A stretch of 29,426 nt of DNA, from assembly GCA_002748505.1 (NCBI GenBank), contig PDSN01000045.1, forward strand, positions 1-29,426. Reading direction: 5' to 3'. The position numbers and the translations under genes are program-made. This document shows, in pieces, positions 1 through 8,466 of this stretch. Below the pieces are notes generated by a model. The model worked only from the letters and a program-made list of their open reading frames with translations, searched no databases and was not told the DNA's origin. Within the stretch, counting starts at the first letter, position 1. The number at the start of each line of letters is the position of its first letter. Origin of the DNA: Gammaproteobacteria bacterium (GTDB taxonomy: Bacteria; Pseudomonadota; Gammaproteobacteria; Pseudomonadales; Halieaceae).

Positions 1-1089
1 GGCCAGCGCAGCGACAATAAAAATACCACTGTGCAGAGTATCCCACAGCGTACCCGACATATAGGCGCCTACCGCTCCGCCTAAACCAAAACTGGAAGCG
101 CTGTAAAATGCCTGGCCTTGACCGGCAAATTTTGCCGGGAAACGCTGGCGAATCAGTTCTATGCCCGCACAGTGAAACGTACCAAAGGTCGCCGCATGCA
201 ATAGCTGTGCGGCAAGGAGAATCCACAGAGAATCAGCCATCGTGCCGATCACGAGCCAGCGCAGTGTGGCGAGGACGAGACTGGCAAGCAAAATAGGACG
301 TACCCCAAAGCGGCTGAGCAGTTTGTGCATGATAATAAAAATGCCAACCTCCGCCGCAACACCCAAAGACCACAACAAACCCACCACGGTACTGCTGTAG
401 TTGAGTTCTTCCATGTAGATGCTGTAAAAGGTGTAGTATGGGCCATGGCTGAACTGCAACAAAAAACACACCGCAAAAAAGCCCCAAATAGCGGGCTGGC
501 GCAAGATAGCCCACAGCTCGGAAAATGATTGCGACTGATCCGCGTGAGCGGTTTCGCGACTGCCGTCAATTAAACAGGTACACACAAAAATGGATGCCAA
601 CAACACCAGCAAGATAATCGGCAGCAAGGTGATATTGTAGTAGTTAAACACCACCCCTAAACCACTGGCCGCGACGATAAAACCAATGGAACCCCACAGG
701 CGAACGCGACTGTATTTGGCGTACTGATCACCCAGAAAATGCAGCGTTACCACCTCAAACTGCGCCAGCACCGCGTTCCAGAAAAAACTGAACACGACAA
801 ACAACCCAGCTAAAGCGAAAAACGATAGGTCCAGTAAAATAGCGGTGAAAGAAAGTGCCGCAGTTAATGCGCCGATGCGTATCACCAGAACACGGTAACC
901 GGTTGTATCTGCAACCCAGGCCCAGATATTGGGCGCAAAAATCCGCGTCCCCATAAACACCGCAGATAATATGCCGATTTGTCTGGCGTCAAAACCTTCG
1001 TTTTGCAAATACAAATTCCAGAAAGGCACAAATGCGCCCATCGCGGCGAAAAAGAAAAAATAAAAACCGGATAGACGCCAGTAAGGCAT
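1..1089 (-). CDS. MFS transporter, HcaT/PPP-like family (3' end cut off by window)
   Basis: An open frame of 363 codons runs from ATG at 1089 to the window edge without a stop. The translation begins MPYWRLSGFYFFFFAAMGAF and alternates hydrophobic helices with short charged loops. It resembles the MFS_1-like/HcaT (phenylpropionate permease-like) family, whose members are about 380-400 residues, so probably only the last 20-40 residues are missing. Expected role: proton-coupled solute transport at the inner membrane; the substrate cannot be read from the sequence. The start lies 4 bp after the aroC stop, so it is probably co-transcribed with aroC. An MFS gene after aroC also occurs in Pseudomonas, from memory. 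Family call is good; substrate unknown. Confidence 0.85.
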   Translation of the reverse strand, partial: MPYWRLSGFYFFFFAAMGAFVPFWNLYLQNEGFDARQIGILSAVFMGTRIFAPNIWAWVADTTGYRVLVIRIGALTAALSFTAILLDLSFFALAGLFVVFSFFWNAVLAQFEVVTLHFLGDQYAKYSRVRLWGSIGFIVAASGLGVVFNYYNITLLPIILLVLLASIFVCTCLIDGSRETAHADQSQSFSELWAILRQPAIWGFFAVCFLLQFSHGPYYTFYSIYMEELNYSSTVVGLLWSLGVAAEVGIFIIMHKLLSRFGVRPILLASLVLATLRWLVIGTMADSLWILLAAQLLHAATFGTFHCAGIELIRQRFPAKFAGQGQAFYSASSFGLGGAVGAYMSGTLWDTLHSGIFIVAALA

Positions 1090-1093
1090 GGAC

Positions 1094-2197
1094 TTAATCT
1101 CTGCTTACGCTCGCGGGCACAACAGGCGTGGTTGAAACCACATCGGCATTTTGCGCGCGATGGCGCAGCAAATGATCCATCAACACCAGCGCGAGCATAG
1201 CCTCGGCAATCGGTGTGGCGCGAATACCCACACAGGGATCGTGCCTGCCCTTGGTCACCACCTCGATGGGTTCGCCGTGAATATCAATACTCTTACCTGG
1301 CTGGCGTATGCTGGAGGTGGGTTTTAACGCCATGCTGACCAGCAAATCCTGCCCGCTGGAAATACCGCCCAGGACACCGCCTGCGTTGTTCGATAAAAAA
1401 CCCTCGGGGGTGATTTCGTCACGGTGTTCGCTGCCCAACTGCGCCACACTGGCAAAACCCGCGCCCACTTCCACACCTTTTACCGCGTTGATACCCATCA
1501 TCGCGTGGGCGATATCCGCATCGAGTCGATCAAATACCGGCTCGCCCAAACCCACCGGCATGTTGCGCGCAATCACGTTAATGCGGGCGCCCACAGAATC
1601 GCCCTGTTTGTTGAGCGCTTGCATATACTGCTCAAGCTCGGGGATTTTGGCCGCGTCGGGAAAGAAAAACGGGTTGTCATTGACGATGGATAAATCGATG
1701 GTTTCCGCTGCAATCGGCCCTAACTGCTGCATATAACCAATAATTTCTACGCCCTGCTGGGCCAGATACTTTTTGGCGATAGCCCCCGCTGCCACACGCA
1801 TGGCGGTTTCTCGCGCCGACGAGCGCCCGCCGCCGCGATAATCGCGAAAACCGTATTTTTGCTGATAGCTGTAGTCGGCATGGGCCGGGCGAAAGGTCGC
1901 AGCAATGTTGGCGTAATCTTTGCTGCGCTGATCAGTGTTTTCAATCAAAAGACCAATCGGCGTACCCGTGGTTTTACCTTCAAACACACCGGACAAAATA
2001 CGCACGCTATCGGCCTCGCGGCGCTGGGTGGTATAACGGGAAGTACCGGGTTTACGACGGTCTAAATCGGCTTGTAAATCGTCCTCACAGAGTTCTATCC
2101 CCGGCGGACAACCATCTACCACACAACCCAGTGCCGGCCCGTGGCTCTCGCCGAAACTGGTCACCGTAAACAGTTTGCCAAAGGTGTTACCCGCCAT
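1094..2197 (-). CDS. aroC: Chorismate synthase
   Basis: This 367-residue protein converts 5-enolpyruvylshikimate-3-phosphate to chorismate, the last step of the shikimate pathway, in the cytoplasm using reduced FMN. It starts MAGNTFGKLFTVTSFGESHG, with the GESHG signature at residues 16-20, followed by the RGGGRSSARETAMRVAAGA segment that lines the FMN/substrate site. Length matches the usual 350-370. The ATG at 2197 gives the canonical N terminus. It lies downstream of prmB (102-bp gap) and is followed after 4 bp by the MFS gene. No truncation or unusual residue was noticed. Confidence 0.98.
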   Translation of the reverse strand: MAGNTFGKLFTVTSFGESHGPALGCVVDGCPPGIELCEDDLQADLDRRKPGTSRYTTQRREADSVRILSGVFEGKTTGTPIGLLIENTDQRSKDYANIAATFRPAHADYSYQQKYGFRDYRGGGRSSARETAMRVAAGAIAKKYLAQQGVEIIGYMQQLGPIAAETIDLSIVNDNPFFFPDAAKIPELEQYMQALNKQGDSVGARINVIARNMPVGLGEPVFDRLDADIAHAMMGINAVKGVEVGAGFASVAQLGSEHRDEITPEGFLSNNAGGVLGGISSGQDLLVSMALKPTSSIRQPGKSIDIHGEPIEVVTKGRHDPCVGIRATPIAEAMLALVLMDHLLRHRAQNADVVSTTPVVPASVSRD

Positions 2198-2299
2198 AAT
2201 ACCTACTCACTAAAAAAAAAACGCTTATTATGCCGCCAAACCGCGGGTTTCACCAGTGATCATACAGTGCGCCTCTGCCTTACGGCGGGAGCCGCGCTA

Positions 2300-3184
2300 C
2301 TACAATTGCGCCGCCTGTAAGGCGCAGACCCCGTGCCCACCGCGTTCCAGCTCTATCCACAAAAAAGGCAATGTGGGAAACGCCGCCTCCAGCGCCGGCC
2401 AACTGTTGCCCACTTCAAGTATCAAGGTACCCTTGGGCGTAAGATGGTTTTTTACCTCGGCCAATAGTTGACGGGTAAAATCCAAACCATCAGCGCCAGA
2501 ACCCAGAGCGATAGCAGGTTCGTGCTGATACTCCCGCGGCATATCGGCGAGGTCTAATGCGTTTACATAGGGCGGGTTGCAAACGATAAGATCGTAGCGC
2601 TGGTCTGTTAGCGCCGCAAAACCGTTAGAGTGCACGGTGCGCACACGATCGGCGACGCCGTGATAGGCGATGTTTTCATCGGCCAGAGCCAGTGCGTCCC
2701 GGTCTATGTCGGCCAGATCCACCCGTGCGGCGTCGATATAGACCGCGCAGGCGATACCAATCGAACCGCCACCGCAACACAAATCGAGAATGCGCGCCTC
2801 ACCCTCGGGTGCTATCCACCAGGGGTAAAACTGCTGCTCGATAAGCTCGGCAATGGGCGAACGCGGCACCAGGGCACGCTCATCGGCGATAAATTCAAGT
2901 CCGGCAAAATAAGCGCGGCCTGTTAAATACGGCAGCGGTTTACCATCGACCACCCTTTCGCGTAACAGTTGTTGAATGTCGTTCAACTCGCGCTCGCTAA
3001 GCCGCCGCTGAGCCTGTTCTGCTGCTAAATTTTGCGGTTCGTCACAGGCAAAAAGTACCAATTGCACCGCTTCATCCCAGGGATTATCTGTGCCGTGGCC
3101 AAAAAATACTCCGCTGTCGGCAAGTGCCTGCGCGCAGTATTCAATGGCTTGATAAAGCGTCTGTAGTGAATTATCCGTGTTCAT
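2300..3184 (-). CDS. prmB: 50S ribosomal protein L3 N5-glutamine methyltransferase
   Basis: This 294-residue SAM-dependent methyltransferase of the PrmB/PrmC family methylates a glutamine side chain on ribosomal protein L3. The SAM-binding motif I is LDLCCGGGSIGIA (about residues 134-146). The family's catalytic NPPYVN is at residues 203-208. PrmB is preferred over PrmC (release-factor modifier) because of the N-terminal domain, the RSPIAELIE segment and the aroC neighbourhood; PrmC normally sits beside prfA. ATG at 3184. It diverges from folE and precedes aroC on the same strand. Confidence 0.93.
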   Translation of the reverse strand: MNTDNSLQTLYQAIEYCAQALADSGVFFGHGTDNPWDEAVQLVLFACDEPQNLAAEQAQRRLSERELNDIQQLLRERVVDGKPLPYLTGRAYFAGLEFIADERALVPRSPIAELIEQQFYPWWIAPEGEARILDLCCGGGSIGIACAVYIDAARVDLADIDRDALALADENIAYHGVADRVRTVHSNGFAALTDQRYDLIVCNPPYVNALDLADMPREYQHEPAIALGSGADGLDFTRQLLAEVKNHLTPKGTLILEVGNSWPALEAAFPTLPFLWIELERGGHGVCALQAAQL

Positions 3185-3255
3185 AGCCTGGTTTGCTTAT
3201 GGTTACAAGGGTTGCTACTATCGCCCGCGTCAGACTTAATGAAGCGGAGACCAGC

Positions 3256-3807
3256 GTGGAACAACATTGGCAGGCCATTATTGAAGCAGTTGGCGAAGAT
3301 ATCAACCGCCCCGGCTTAAAAGATACGCCCGCGCGCGCTGCAAAAGCGTTTCAGTTTTTGACCCGAGGCTATGAACAATCCGTAGAGGAAGTGGTTAACA
3401 ATGCGCTGTTTCCCTCAGACTCTCAAGAAATGGTATTGGTACAGAATATCGAACTCTACTCCCTGTGCGAACACCATATGCTGCCCTTTATCGGCAAGTG
3501 TCATGTCGCCTACCTGCCTACGGGCAGAGTGCTGGGGCTGTCAAAAATCGCGCGCATTGTGGATTTATACGCCCGCCGCCTGCAAATTCAGGAAAACCTG
3601 ACCACCCAGATTGCCGAAACAGTGGAAAACGTTACCGAAGCTGCGGGTGTGGGCGTTATCATCGAAGCCAAGCACATGTGTATGATGATGCGCGGCGTGG
3701 AAAAACAAAACTCGCTGATGAAAACCTCCGCAATGCTCGGTGCCTTTCGCGAGGAAGAAAAAACCCGCAATGAGTTTTTGTCTTTATTGAGAAGCAGTGA
3801 CTGCTGA
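3256..3807 (+). CDS. folE: GTP cyclohydrolase I
   Basis: It converts GTP to 7,8-dihydroneopterin triphosphate, the first step of folate/pterin synthesis. Counting from GTG 3256, zinc ligands are C71 and H74 in SLCEHHMLPF and C142 in KHMCMMMRG. The segments TPARAAKAF and LGLSKIARIVDLYARRLQ are typical. The frame stays open upstream to ATG 3199 and TTG 3193. Those starts would leave under 15 bp to the divergent prmB start and lack a ribosome site. GTG 3256 follows a GCGGAG motif at good spacing and gives the common 183-residue length, so it is preferred; ATG 3199 (202 residues) remains possible. The 3' end overlaps the convergent DUF4892-type gene by 24 bp. Confidence 0.95.
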   Translation: MEQHWQAIIEAVGEDINRPGLKDTPARAAKAFQFLTRGYEQSVEEVVNNALFPSDSQEMVLVQNIELYSLCEHHMLPFIGKCHVAYLPTGRVLGLSKIARIVDLYARRLQIQENLTTQIAETVENVTEAAGVGVIIEAKHMCMMMRGVEKQNSLMKTSAMLGAFREEEKTRNEFLSLLRSSDC

Positions 3808-4359
3808 TTTATCCCCGTCGGGCTGACCGGATTGCAGGGGCTGCCACAGCTCCAGATGCAGATATTGGCGCGCACTGGTTCTCGCGCAGCCGTACATCAA
3901 CAGATAATCGCCATTGTTTAACTGATAGGCGCGGTAGCGCTGATTGTCGTCGCGTCCGTATAAAATACGCTGATTAAACACGCGGTTAGCCCATTGCACC
4001 GGATTGCCGCAATCGCGGCCATCGCAGCGAAATAAAGGTTGCAGTTCGCCAAGTTGCGCCACAAGTTGCGCAAGTACTTCGTCAATGGTGTAGCCGTCGA
4101 TGATCTGCACCGTCAGCATTTGCCGATCTGCCGATAGCCGCTCACTGTGCTTGAAATCCCATGCACCACGTCTTTTTTGTATCGCCCCCAGTCCCAGCTG
4201 GTGATTGCGCACGGTATCGCTGCTTTGCGCCACCACCTCGGTAAACGGCCAGCCGCTGAGCAATGCAAACAAGGCGGGCATGTCAGGGTTTTGCTCTGTT
4301 TGCGCAAACACGCTGCTGGCAAACAGTGTAAGAGCAAGTGCCAAGCTGGTTTTAAACAT
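3784..4359 (-). CDS. Secreted DUF4892-type protein of unknown function
   Basis: This is a 191-residue protein with a clear signal peptide (MFKTSLALALTLFASSVFAQ, probable cleavage after the second alanine), so it is exported to the periplasm or envelope. The C-terminal half carries CDGRDCGNPVQWANRVFNQ and a YLHLELWQ strand, which I recognise as the DUF4892 pattern; the two cysteines could form a disulfide. ATG 4359 is chosen over the in-frame ATG 4371 because GGAG sits 6 nt before it and the signal peptide then starts MFK. It is convergent with folE (24-bp overlap). Its upstream side ends 65 bp from an inverted-repeat element. No enzymatic function can be assigned. Confidence 0.82.
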   Translation of the reverse strand: MFKTSLALALTLFASSVFAQTEQNPDMPALFALLSGWPFTEVVAQSSDTVRNHQLGLGAIQKRRGAWDFKHSERLSADRQMLTVQIIDGYTIDEVLAQLVAQLGELQPLFRCDGRDCGNPVQWANRVFNQRILYGRDDNQRYRAYQLNNGDYLLMYGCARTSARQYLHLELWQPLQSGQPDGDKSAVTASQ

Positions 4360-4423
4360 ATCAGGCTCCATCTGAAAAACTGGCAGCTTGTTGATTGTGT
4401 ATCTGCGTTGCCACTGCCTCGGG

Positions 4424-4673
4424 CTAGCCCGGATATTTCACCAGTACGACAGCTACGTTGATATTATTTGCTTAATATCAATGGGTTATGTGGTGAATGA
4501 CAACAAAAGCCAATGTACAAACTGCGCCTAAATGGTTTTTCGAAAAAAATGACTTTGAATCTTGCCCAAAACCATTCAAACCGTAGCTACCGCTACGCTT
4601 TTCATGATGTTTGAGCAACCTTCTTTGTCCTTTTTCCCGAAAATTCCATTTACTGGTGAAACATCCGGGCTAG
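4424..4673. mobile_element. MITE-like inverted-repeat element, copy 1 (complete)
   Basis: Terminal inverted repeats are CCCGGATATTTCACCAGTA at 4428-4446 and its complement at 4651-4669, matching 18 of 19. Identical CTAG tetranucleotides flank them at 4424-4427 and 4670-4673, as expected of a target duplication. The 242-bp interior has no gene. It contains several smaller inverted repeats: TTGATATTA/TAATATCAA at 4458-4481, TTTGAAT/ATTCAAA at 4554-4580 and CGTAGC/GCTACG at 4582-4597. Related copies lie at 26614-26783 and from 29231 to the window end. They share the central CCTAAATGGTTTTTCGAA block. The right CTAG supplies the TAG stop of the neighbouring hydrolase gene. The parent transposon family cannot be named from this window. 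Confidence 0.8.
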
Positions 4674-5536
4674 GACGCGCCCTGCGCAAAAAACTGCAAG
4701 ATCGCCGTTGCCAGTAATTCTACCTCATCTTCCATATGAAAGTGATGACCTCCGGGCAGCTCTTGCACCTCGGTGTGTTCGGGCAGCCCGGTTTCTGCCA
4801 ACACCATACCATACTGGGCTTTTAAGCCTTCACTGGCCAACAGTAGTAACACGGGCATATGCAGCGCCTCAAGCACCGCAAGGCGTTGCGAGGCGGTAAG
4901 TTTTACGGAGGATGCACCACGCAACCTGGGATCGGATGTCCATTGCAGTTTACCATCGCCCAAATCCCGTGTACCACGCTGTGCCAACAGCATCGCCGCC
5001 GCATGTGGCAACGGCGCGCCGGCTTGTTCACGCTGCAGTGCCGCTTCGGACAAACCCTTCACAATGCGGTTGTCGCGCTGCAACAATTGCTCGCGCTCCA
5101 CGTAGTGTTTGCGCAGTTGTTTGACGAACTCCTTACCCGACAGCGGCTCTGGCAACATGCCGTCCAACAACACAAGCTGCGTAACTCGCTCTGGCACAAC
5201 CGCAGCGAGCAAGGAACTGATCATCGCGCCACGGGAATGTCCGATGATGGAAAACCTTTCCCAGCCCAAATGATCGGGTAAAACACGAAGCTGCGCAAGG
5301 TCTTCCCAGATCTGGTAACCGGAGTCCAGACTGTGATGGCTGCTCTGACCGTGGCCGGGCAAATCCGGTGCGACCACATAATACCCGTGCAGCAAGGGCG
5401 CCAGGCGAGCAAAACTCGCGGCGTTGTCCAGCCAGCCATGCAATGCCAAAACGGGCGGCTGGCTGGGATCACCCCAGGCCAGCGCCCGAATCCTCAAGCC
5501 GTCAATCTCAAAGCTTAAGTCGCTGGCGCCATTCAC
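4670..5536 (-). CDS. Alpha/beta hydrolase, SERHL/kraken-like
   Basis: This 288-residue alpha/beta-fold serine hydrolase has LALHGWLDNAASF (oxyanion-hole HGW, about residues 31-43), the nucleophile elbow GHSRGA with S101, and a C-terminal GGHHFHME with the catalytic histidine at 264 or 265. The RGTRDLG segment with nearby SDPRL resembles serine hydrolase-like (SERHL) proteins. The substrate is unknown; esters or lipids are typical. The start ATG overlaps the htpG stop by 4 bp (ATGA), so the gene is translationally coupled to htpG and may be heat-inducible with it. Its TAG stop lies in the CTAG flank of the adjacent repeat element. Confidence 0.88.
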   Translation of the reverse strand: MNGASDLSFEIDGLRIRALAWGDPSQPPVLALHGWLDNAASFARLAPLLHGYYVVAPDLPGHGQSSHHSLDSGYQIWEDLAQLRVLPDHLGWERFSIIGHSRGAMISSLLAAVVPERVTQLVLLDGMLPEPLSGKEFVKQLRKHYVEREQLLQRDNRIVKGLSEAALQREQAGAPLPHAAAMLLAQRGTRDLGDGKLQWTSDPRLRGASSVKLTASQRLAVLEALHMPVLLLLASEGLKAQYGMVLAETGLPEHTEVQELPGGHHFHMEDEVELLATAILQFFAQGAS

Positions 5537-7449
5537 TGCTGCTGACTCATGGCCACCAACAGTTTGTTCAAACGCGATACATAGACGGCGGGATCATCCA
5601 ACTGACCGCCCTCTGCCAATTGCGCCTGATCGTGGACAATGCTGGCCAGCTCGGCAAAGCGCTCTTCGTCCTGCTCCTGATCGAGCATTTTCAACAGTGG
5701 ATGGGTGGGGTTGATTTCCAAAATGGGTTTGGAATCTGGCACCTGCTGACCCGCCGCTTCCATAATGCGGCGCATCTGCGCACCCATGTCATGCTCACCG
5801 ACCACCAGACAGGCGGGTGATTCGGTTAAACGATGAGTCGTGCGCACACTGTCCACCTGCTCTTTCAGCGACTCGCTAAGACGCTCTACCAGGGACTCGC
5901 TATCCTTTTCGATCTGCTCCCGCTCGGCCTGGTCTTCCTCACTGGCATCGCCTAAATCCAGCTCGCCGCGCGCCACATCCTGCAGCACTTTGCCATCAAA
6001 TTCGTGCAAGTGGTTCATCAGCCAGTCGTCGATGCGATCTGACAACAGCAAGACCTCCAGACCCTTTTTGCGAAACACTTCAAGGTGCGGGCTGTGCTTG
6101 GCCGTGGCGTGGTTTTCAGCAACCACGTAGTAGATTTTGTCCTGCCCTTCCTGCATGCGCGAGACATAATCCTGCAGCGACTGATCCTGTTTTTCCGCAT
6201 CGGTATGAGTCGTGGAAAAACGCAGCAGCTTGGCAATCGCTTCCTTATTGCCCATGTCTTCGGCAGGGCCCTCTTTCAAAACCTGGCCGAATTCCGCCCA
6301 AAACTCGCCGTAGCTATCGGGGTCTTTTTTCGCCATTTTATCCAGCATAGAAAGCACGCGCTTGGTCAGCGCCGCGCGCATGGAATCCACGGCGGGGTCT
6401 TGCTGTAATAATTCGCGGGAAACATTTAAGGACAAGTCGTTGGAATCCACCACCCCTTTTACAAAACGCAAATACAGCGGCAAAAACTGCTCGGCGTCAT
6501 CCATGATAAAGGTGCGCTGCACATAGAGCTTCAGGCCGCGATTCATATCGCGATTCCACATATCAAACGGCGCCTTGGCGGGTAAGTACAGCAAGCTGGT
6601 GTACTCCAACTTACCTTCTACCTTGTTGTGACTCCACTTAAGCGGCGCATTAAAATCGTGCGAAATGTGCTGATAAAAGCTTTTGTACTCCTCGTCGGAC
6701 ACCTCGTTGCGAGGACGCGTCCACAACGCGGTGGCGGTGTTGATGGTTTCGTATTCCGGCGCTTTTGGCTCTTCCTCTTTATCCTCTTCATCCATGCTGG
6801 GCGCAAGCATCTTAACGGGCACTGAAATGTGGTCAGAGTATTTCTTAATCACACTGCGCACACGCCAGTCACTGGCAAACTCCTCGGCATCGCTTTTTAA
6901 ATGCAGCGTTACCTGGGTGCCGCGACCCGGTTTTTCCGCGTCCGCCACGGAGAAATCCGACTCACCTGTAGACTCCCACAGCACCGCTTGATCGGCACTG
7001 TCGCCGGCGCGGCGAGACAGCACCGACACTTTATCCGCCACAATGAACGCCGAATAAAAGCCCACGCCAAACTGGCCGATCAACTGCGAGTCTTTTTGCT
7101 GATCGCCGGTCAAACTGTTTAAAAACTGCGCCGTGCCGGATTTTGCAATCGTGCCCAAATGCTCGATCACGTCCTCGCGGCTCATACCGATACCGTTGTC
7201 GGCAATCGTGATTGTCTTGGCTGCCTCGTCAACATCCACGGTGATGCAGTAATCGCCCTCACCTTCAAGCAGTGCCTCATTCGCAAGCGCCGCAAAGCGC
7301 AGCTTATCAACCGCGTCAGAGGCGTTGGAGATAAGCTCACGCAAGAAAATCTCACGGTTGCTGTAAAGCGAATGGATCATCAAATGCAGCAGTTGTTTGG
7401 CTTCAGTTTGAAAACCCAGAGTTTCCTGTTGTTTGACGTTTTCGGTCAT
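5533..7449 (-). CDS. htpG: Molecular chaperone HtpG (Hsp90)
   Basis: This 638-residue cytoplasmic Hsp90 ATPase assists folding of client proteins. The GHKL ATPase domain shows ELISNASDA (38-46), DNGIGM and GQFGVGFYSAFIVAD, followed by middle and C-terminal dimerisation domains. The frame extends to 7491, but ATG 7449 is chosen. It gives the family N terminus MTENVKQQETLGFQTEAKQL and has GAGGA 4 nt upstream. The longer form would start inside the heat-shock promoter. The downstream hydrolase overlaps its stop by 4 bp. Confidence 0.98.
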   Translation of the reverse strand: MTENVKQQETLGFQTEAKQLLHLMIHSLYSNREIFLRELISNASDAVDKLRFAALANEALLEGEGDYCITVDVDEAAKTITIADNGIGMSREDVIEHLGTIAKSGTAQFLNSLTGDQQKDSQLIGQFGVGFYSAFIVADKVSVLSRRAGDSADQAVLWESTGESDFSVADAEKPGRGTQVTLHLKSDAEEFASDWRVRSVIKKYSDHISVPVKMLAPSMDEEDKEEEPKAPEYETINTATALWTRPRNEVSDEEYKSFYQHISHDFNAPLKWSHNKVEGKLEYTSLLYLPAKAPFDMWNRDMNRGLKLYVQRTFIMDDAEQFLPLYLRFVKGVVDSNDLSLNVSRELLQQDPAVDSMRAALTKRVLSMLDKMAKKDPDSYGEFWAEFGQVLKEGPAEDMGNKEAIAKLLRFSTTHTDAEKQDQSLQDYVSRMQEGQDKIYYVVAENHATAKHSPHLEVFRKKGLEVLLLSDRIDDWLMNHLHEFDGKVLQDVARGELDLGDASEEDQAEREQIEKDSESLVERLSESLKEQVDSVRTTHRLTESPACLVVGEHDMGAQMRRIMEAAGQQVPDSKPILEINPTHPLLKMLDQEQDEERFAELASIVHDQAQLAEGGQLDDPAVYVSRLNKLLVAMSQQQ

Positions 7450-7487
7450 AGTGTCCTCGTTAATGCAGGTAAATCTCAGTGCTTGAG

Positions 7488-7517
7488 ACATGGGGACGGG
7501 AATGAAAAATTCAAGGG
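7488..7517 (-). promoter_or_regulatory. Sigma-32 (RpoH) heat-shock promoter of htpG
   Basis: On the minus strand, CCCTTGAA (7517-7510) is followed after 14 nt by CCCCATGT (7495-7488). This matches the RpoH consensus CTTGAAA / CCCCATNT with spacing in the normal range. The predicted transcript start is about 7481, giving a leader of roughly 30 nt before ATG 7449. The position explains heat induction of htpG and probably of the coupled hydrolase. Confidence 0.88.
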
Positions 7518-7548
7518 CTGGTTTGCGCAGATGGTGGAGCTACGGGCA

Positions 7549-7577
7549 AAAAAAAGCCCGCTGCTGCGGGCTTTTTT
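7549..7577 (-). terminator. Rho-independent terminator after sucD
   Basis: Six-bp GC stem GCCCGC (7556-7561) and GCGGGC (7566-7571) with a TGCT loop, flanked by an A run on the left and a T run on the right. On the minus strand it is followed by eight U residues and lies 17 nt past the sucD stop, so it ends the sdh-suc operon. The A run makes it potentially bidirectional. Confidence 0.88.
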
Positions 7578-7593
7578 ATGGAGGGCTGAAACA

Positions 7594-8466
7594 CTACCAG
7601 CCGGTGATCTCACCGAGGGCGCTGCCGATATCGGCCAGAGAGCGTACGGTTTTAACGCCGGCGTCTTCAAGTGCGGCGAACTTCTCATCCGCAGTGCCTT
7701 TACCACCGGAAATGATCGCACCCGCATGACCCATACGCTTACCTTTGGGTGCGGTAACACCCGCGATATAAGACACCACAGGCTTGGTCACGTTGGCTTT
7801 GATAAACGCCGCCGCCTCTTCTTCCGCGGTACCGCCGATTTCACCGATCATCACAATCGCTTCAGTGGCGGGGTCTTTTTCGAACATATCCAGAATGTCG
7901 ATAAAGTTGGAACCGGGGATGGGGTCACCACCGATGCCCACGCAGGTGGACTGGCCGTAGCCCGCGTCAGTGGTTTGTTTTACCGCTTCGTAGGTCAGAG
8001 TTCCAGAGCGCGATACGATACCCACTTTACCAGGCAGGTGAATATGACCGGGCATAATGCCGATTTTACACTCGCCTGGGGTGATAACACCGGGACAGTT
8101 GGGACCGATCAAGTGCACGCCAAGCTCATCGCAGCGCACTTTACAAACGAGCATATCCAGCGTGGGAATACCCTCGGTAATACAGACGATCAGCTTAATA
8201 CCCGCATTGGCCGCTTCTAGAATGGAGTCCTTACAGAAGGGTGCAGGCACGTAGATCACAGAGGCATCTGCACCGGTTTGCTCTACCGCCTCGGCGACAG
8301 TGTTAAACACGGGCAAGCCCAGGTGTTCCTGACCGCCCTTACCGGGGGTGACGCCACCGACCATTTGCGTGCCGTACTCAATCGCCTGCTCGGAGTGGAA
8401 AGTACCCTGTGAGCCGGTAAAACCCTGGCAGATAACCTTGGTGTTTTTGTCAATTAAAATGCTCAT
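7594..8466 (-). CDS. sucD: Succinyl-CoA synthetase alpha subunit
   Basis: This 290-residue ADP/GDP-forming ligase alpha subunit converts succinyl-CoA to succinate with substrate-level phosphorylation. The CoA-binding Rossmann segment begins near GFTGSQGTFHSEQAI. GPNCPGVITPGE follows. The phosphorylated histidine is H247 in GHAGAIISGGKGT. The start codon overlaps the sucC stop by one base (TAATG), indicating translational coupling and 1:1 synthesis. A strong terminator follows the stop. Length is normal for the family. Confidence 0.98.
   Translation of the reverse strand: MSILIDKNTKVICQGFTGSQGTFHSEQAIEYGTQMVGGVTPGKGGQEHLGLPVFNTVAEAVEQTGADASVIYVPAPFCKDSILEAANAGIKLIVCITEGIPTLDMLVCKVRCDELGVHLIGPNCPGVITPGECKIGIMPGHIHLPGKVGIVSRSGTLTYEAVKQTTDAGYGQSTCVGIGGDPIPGSNFIDILDMFEKDPATEAIVMIGEIGGTAEEEAAAFIKANVTKPVVSYIAGVTAPKGKRMGHAGAIISGGKGTADEKFAALEDAGVKTVRSLADIGSALGEITGW

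Noticed and set aside
2240..2262. A sequence resembling one element end (GGGTTTCACCAGT) between prmB and aroC
   Set aside because: Only about 13 bases match, the CCCGG core is broken, and no partner inverted repeat or central block is present; it may be chance or a decayed end.
7450..7491. Upstream in-frame start of htpG at 7491
   Set aside because: It falls within the heat-shock -10 element, so the transcript would not contain it; ATG 7449 has the ribosome site.
7159..8220. Long plus-strand frame (353 codons) opposite htpG and sucD
   Set aside because: Antisense shadow of two conserved genes, crossing their terminator and promoter, with no recognisable domain.
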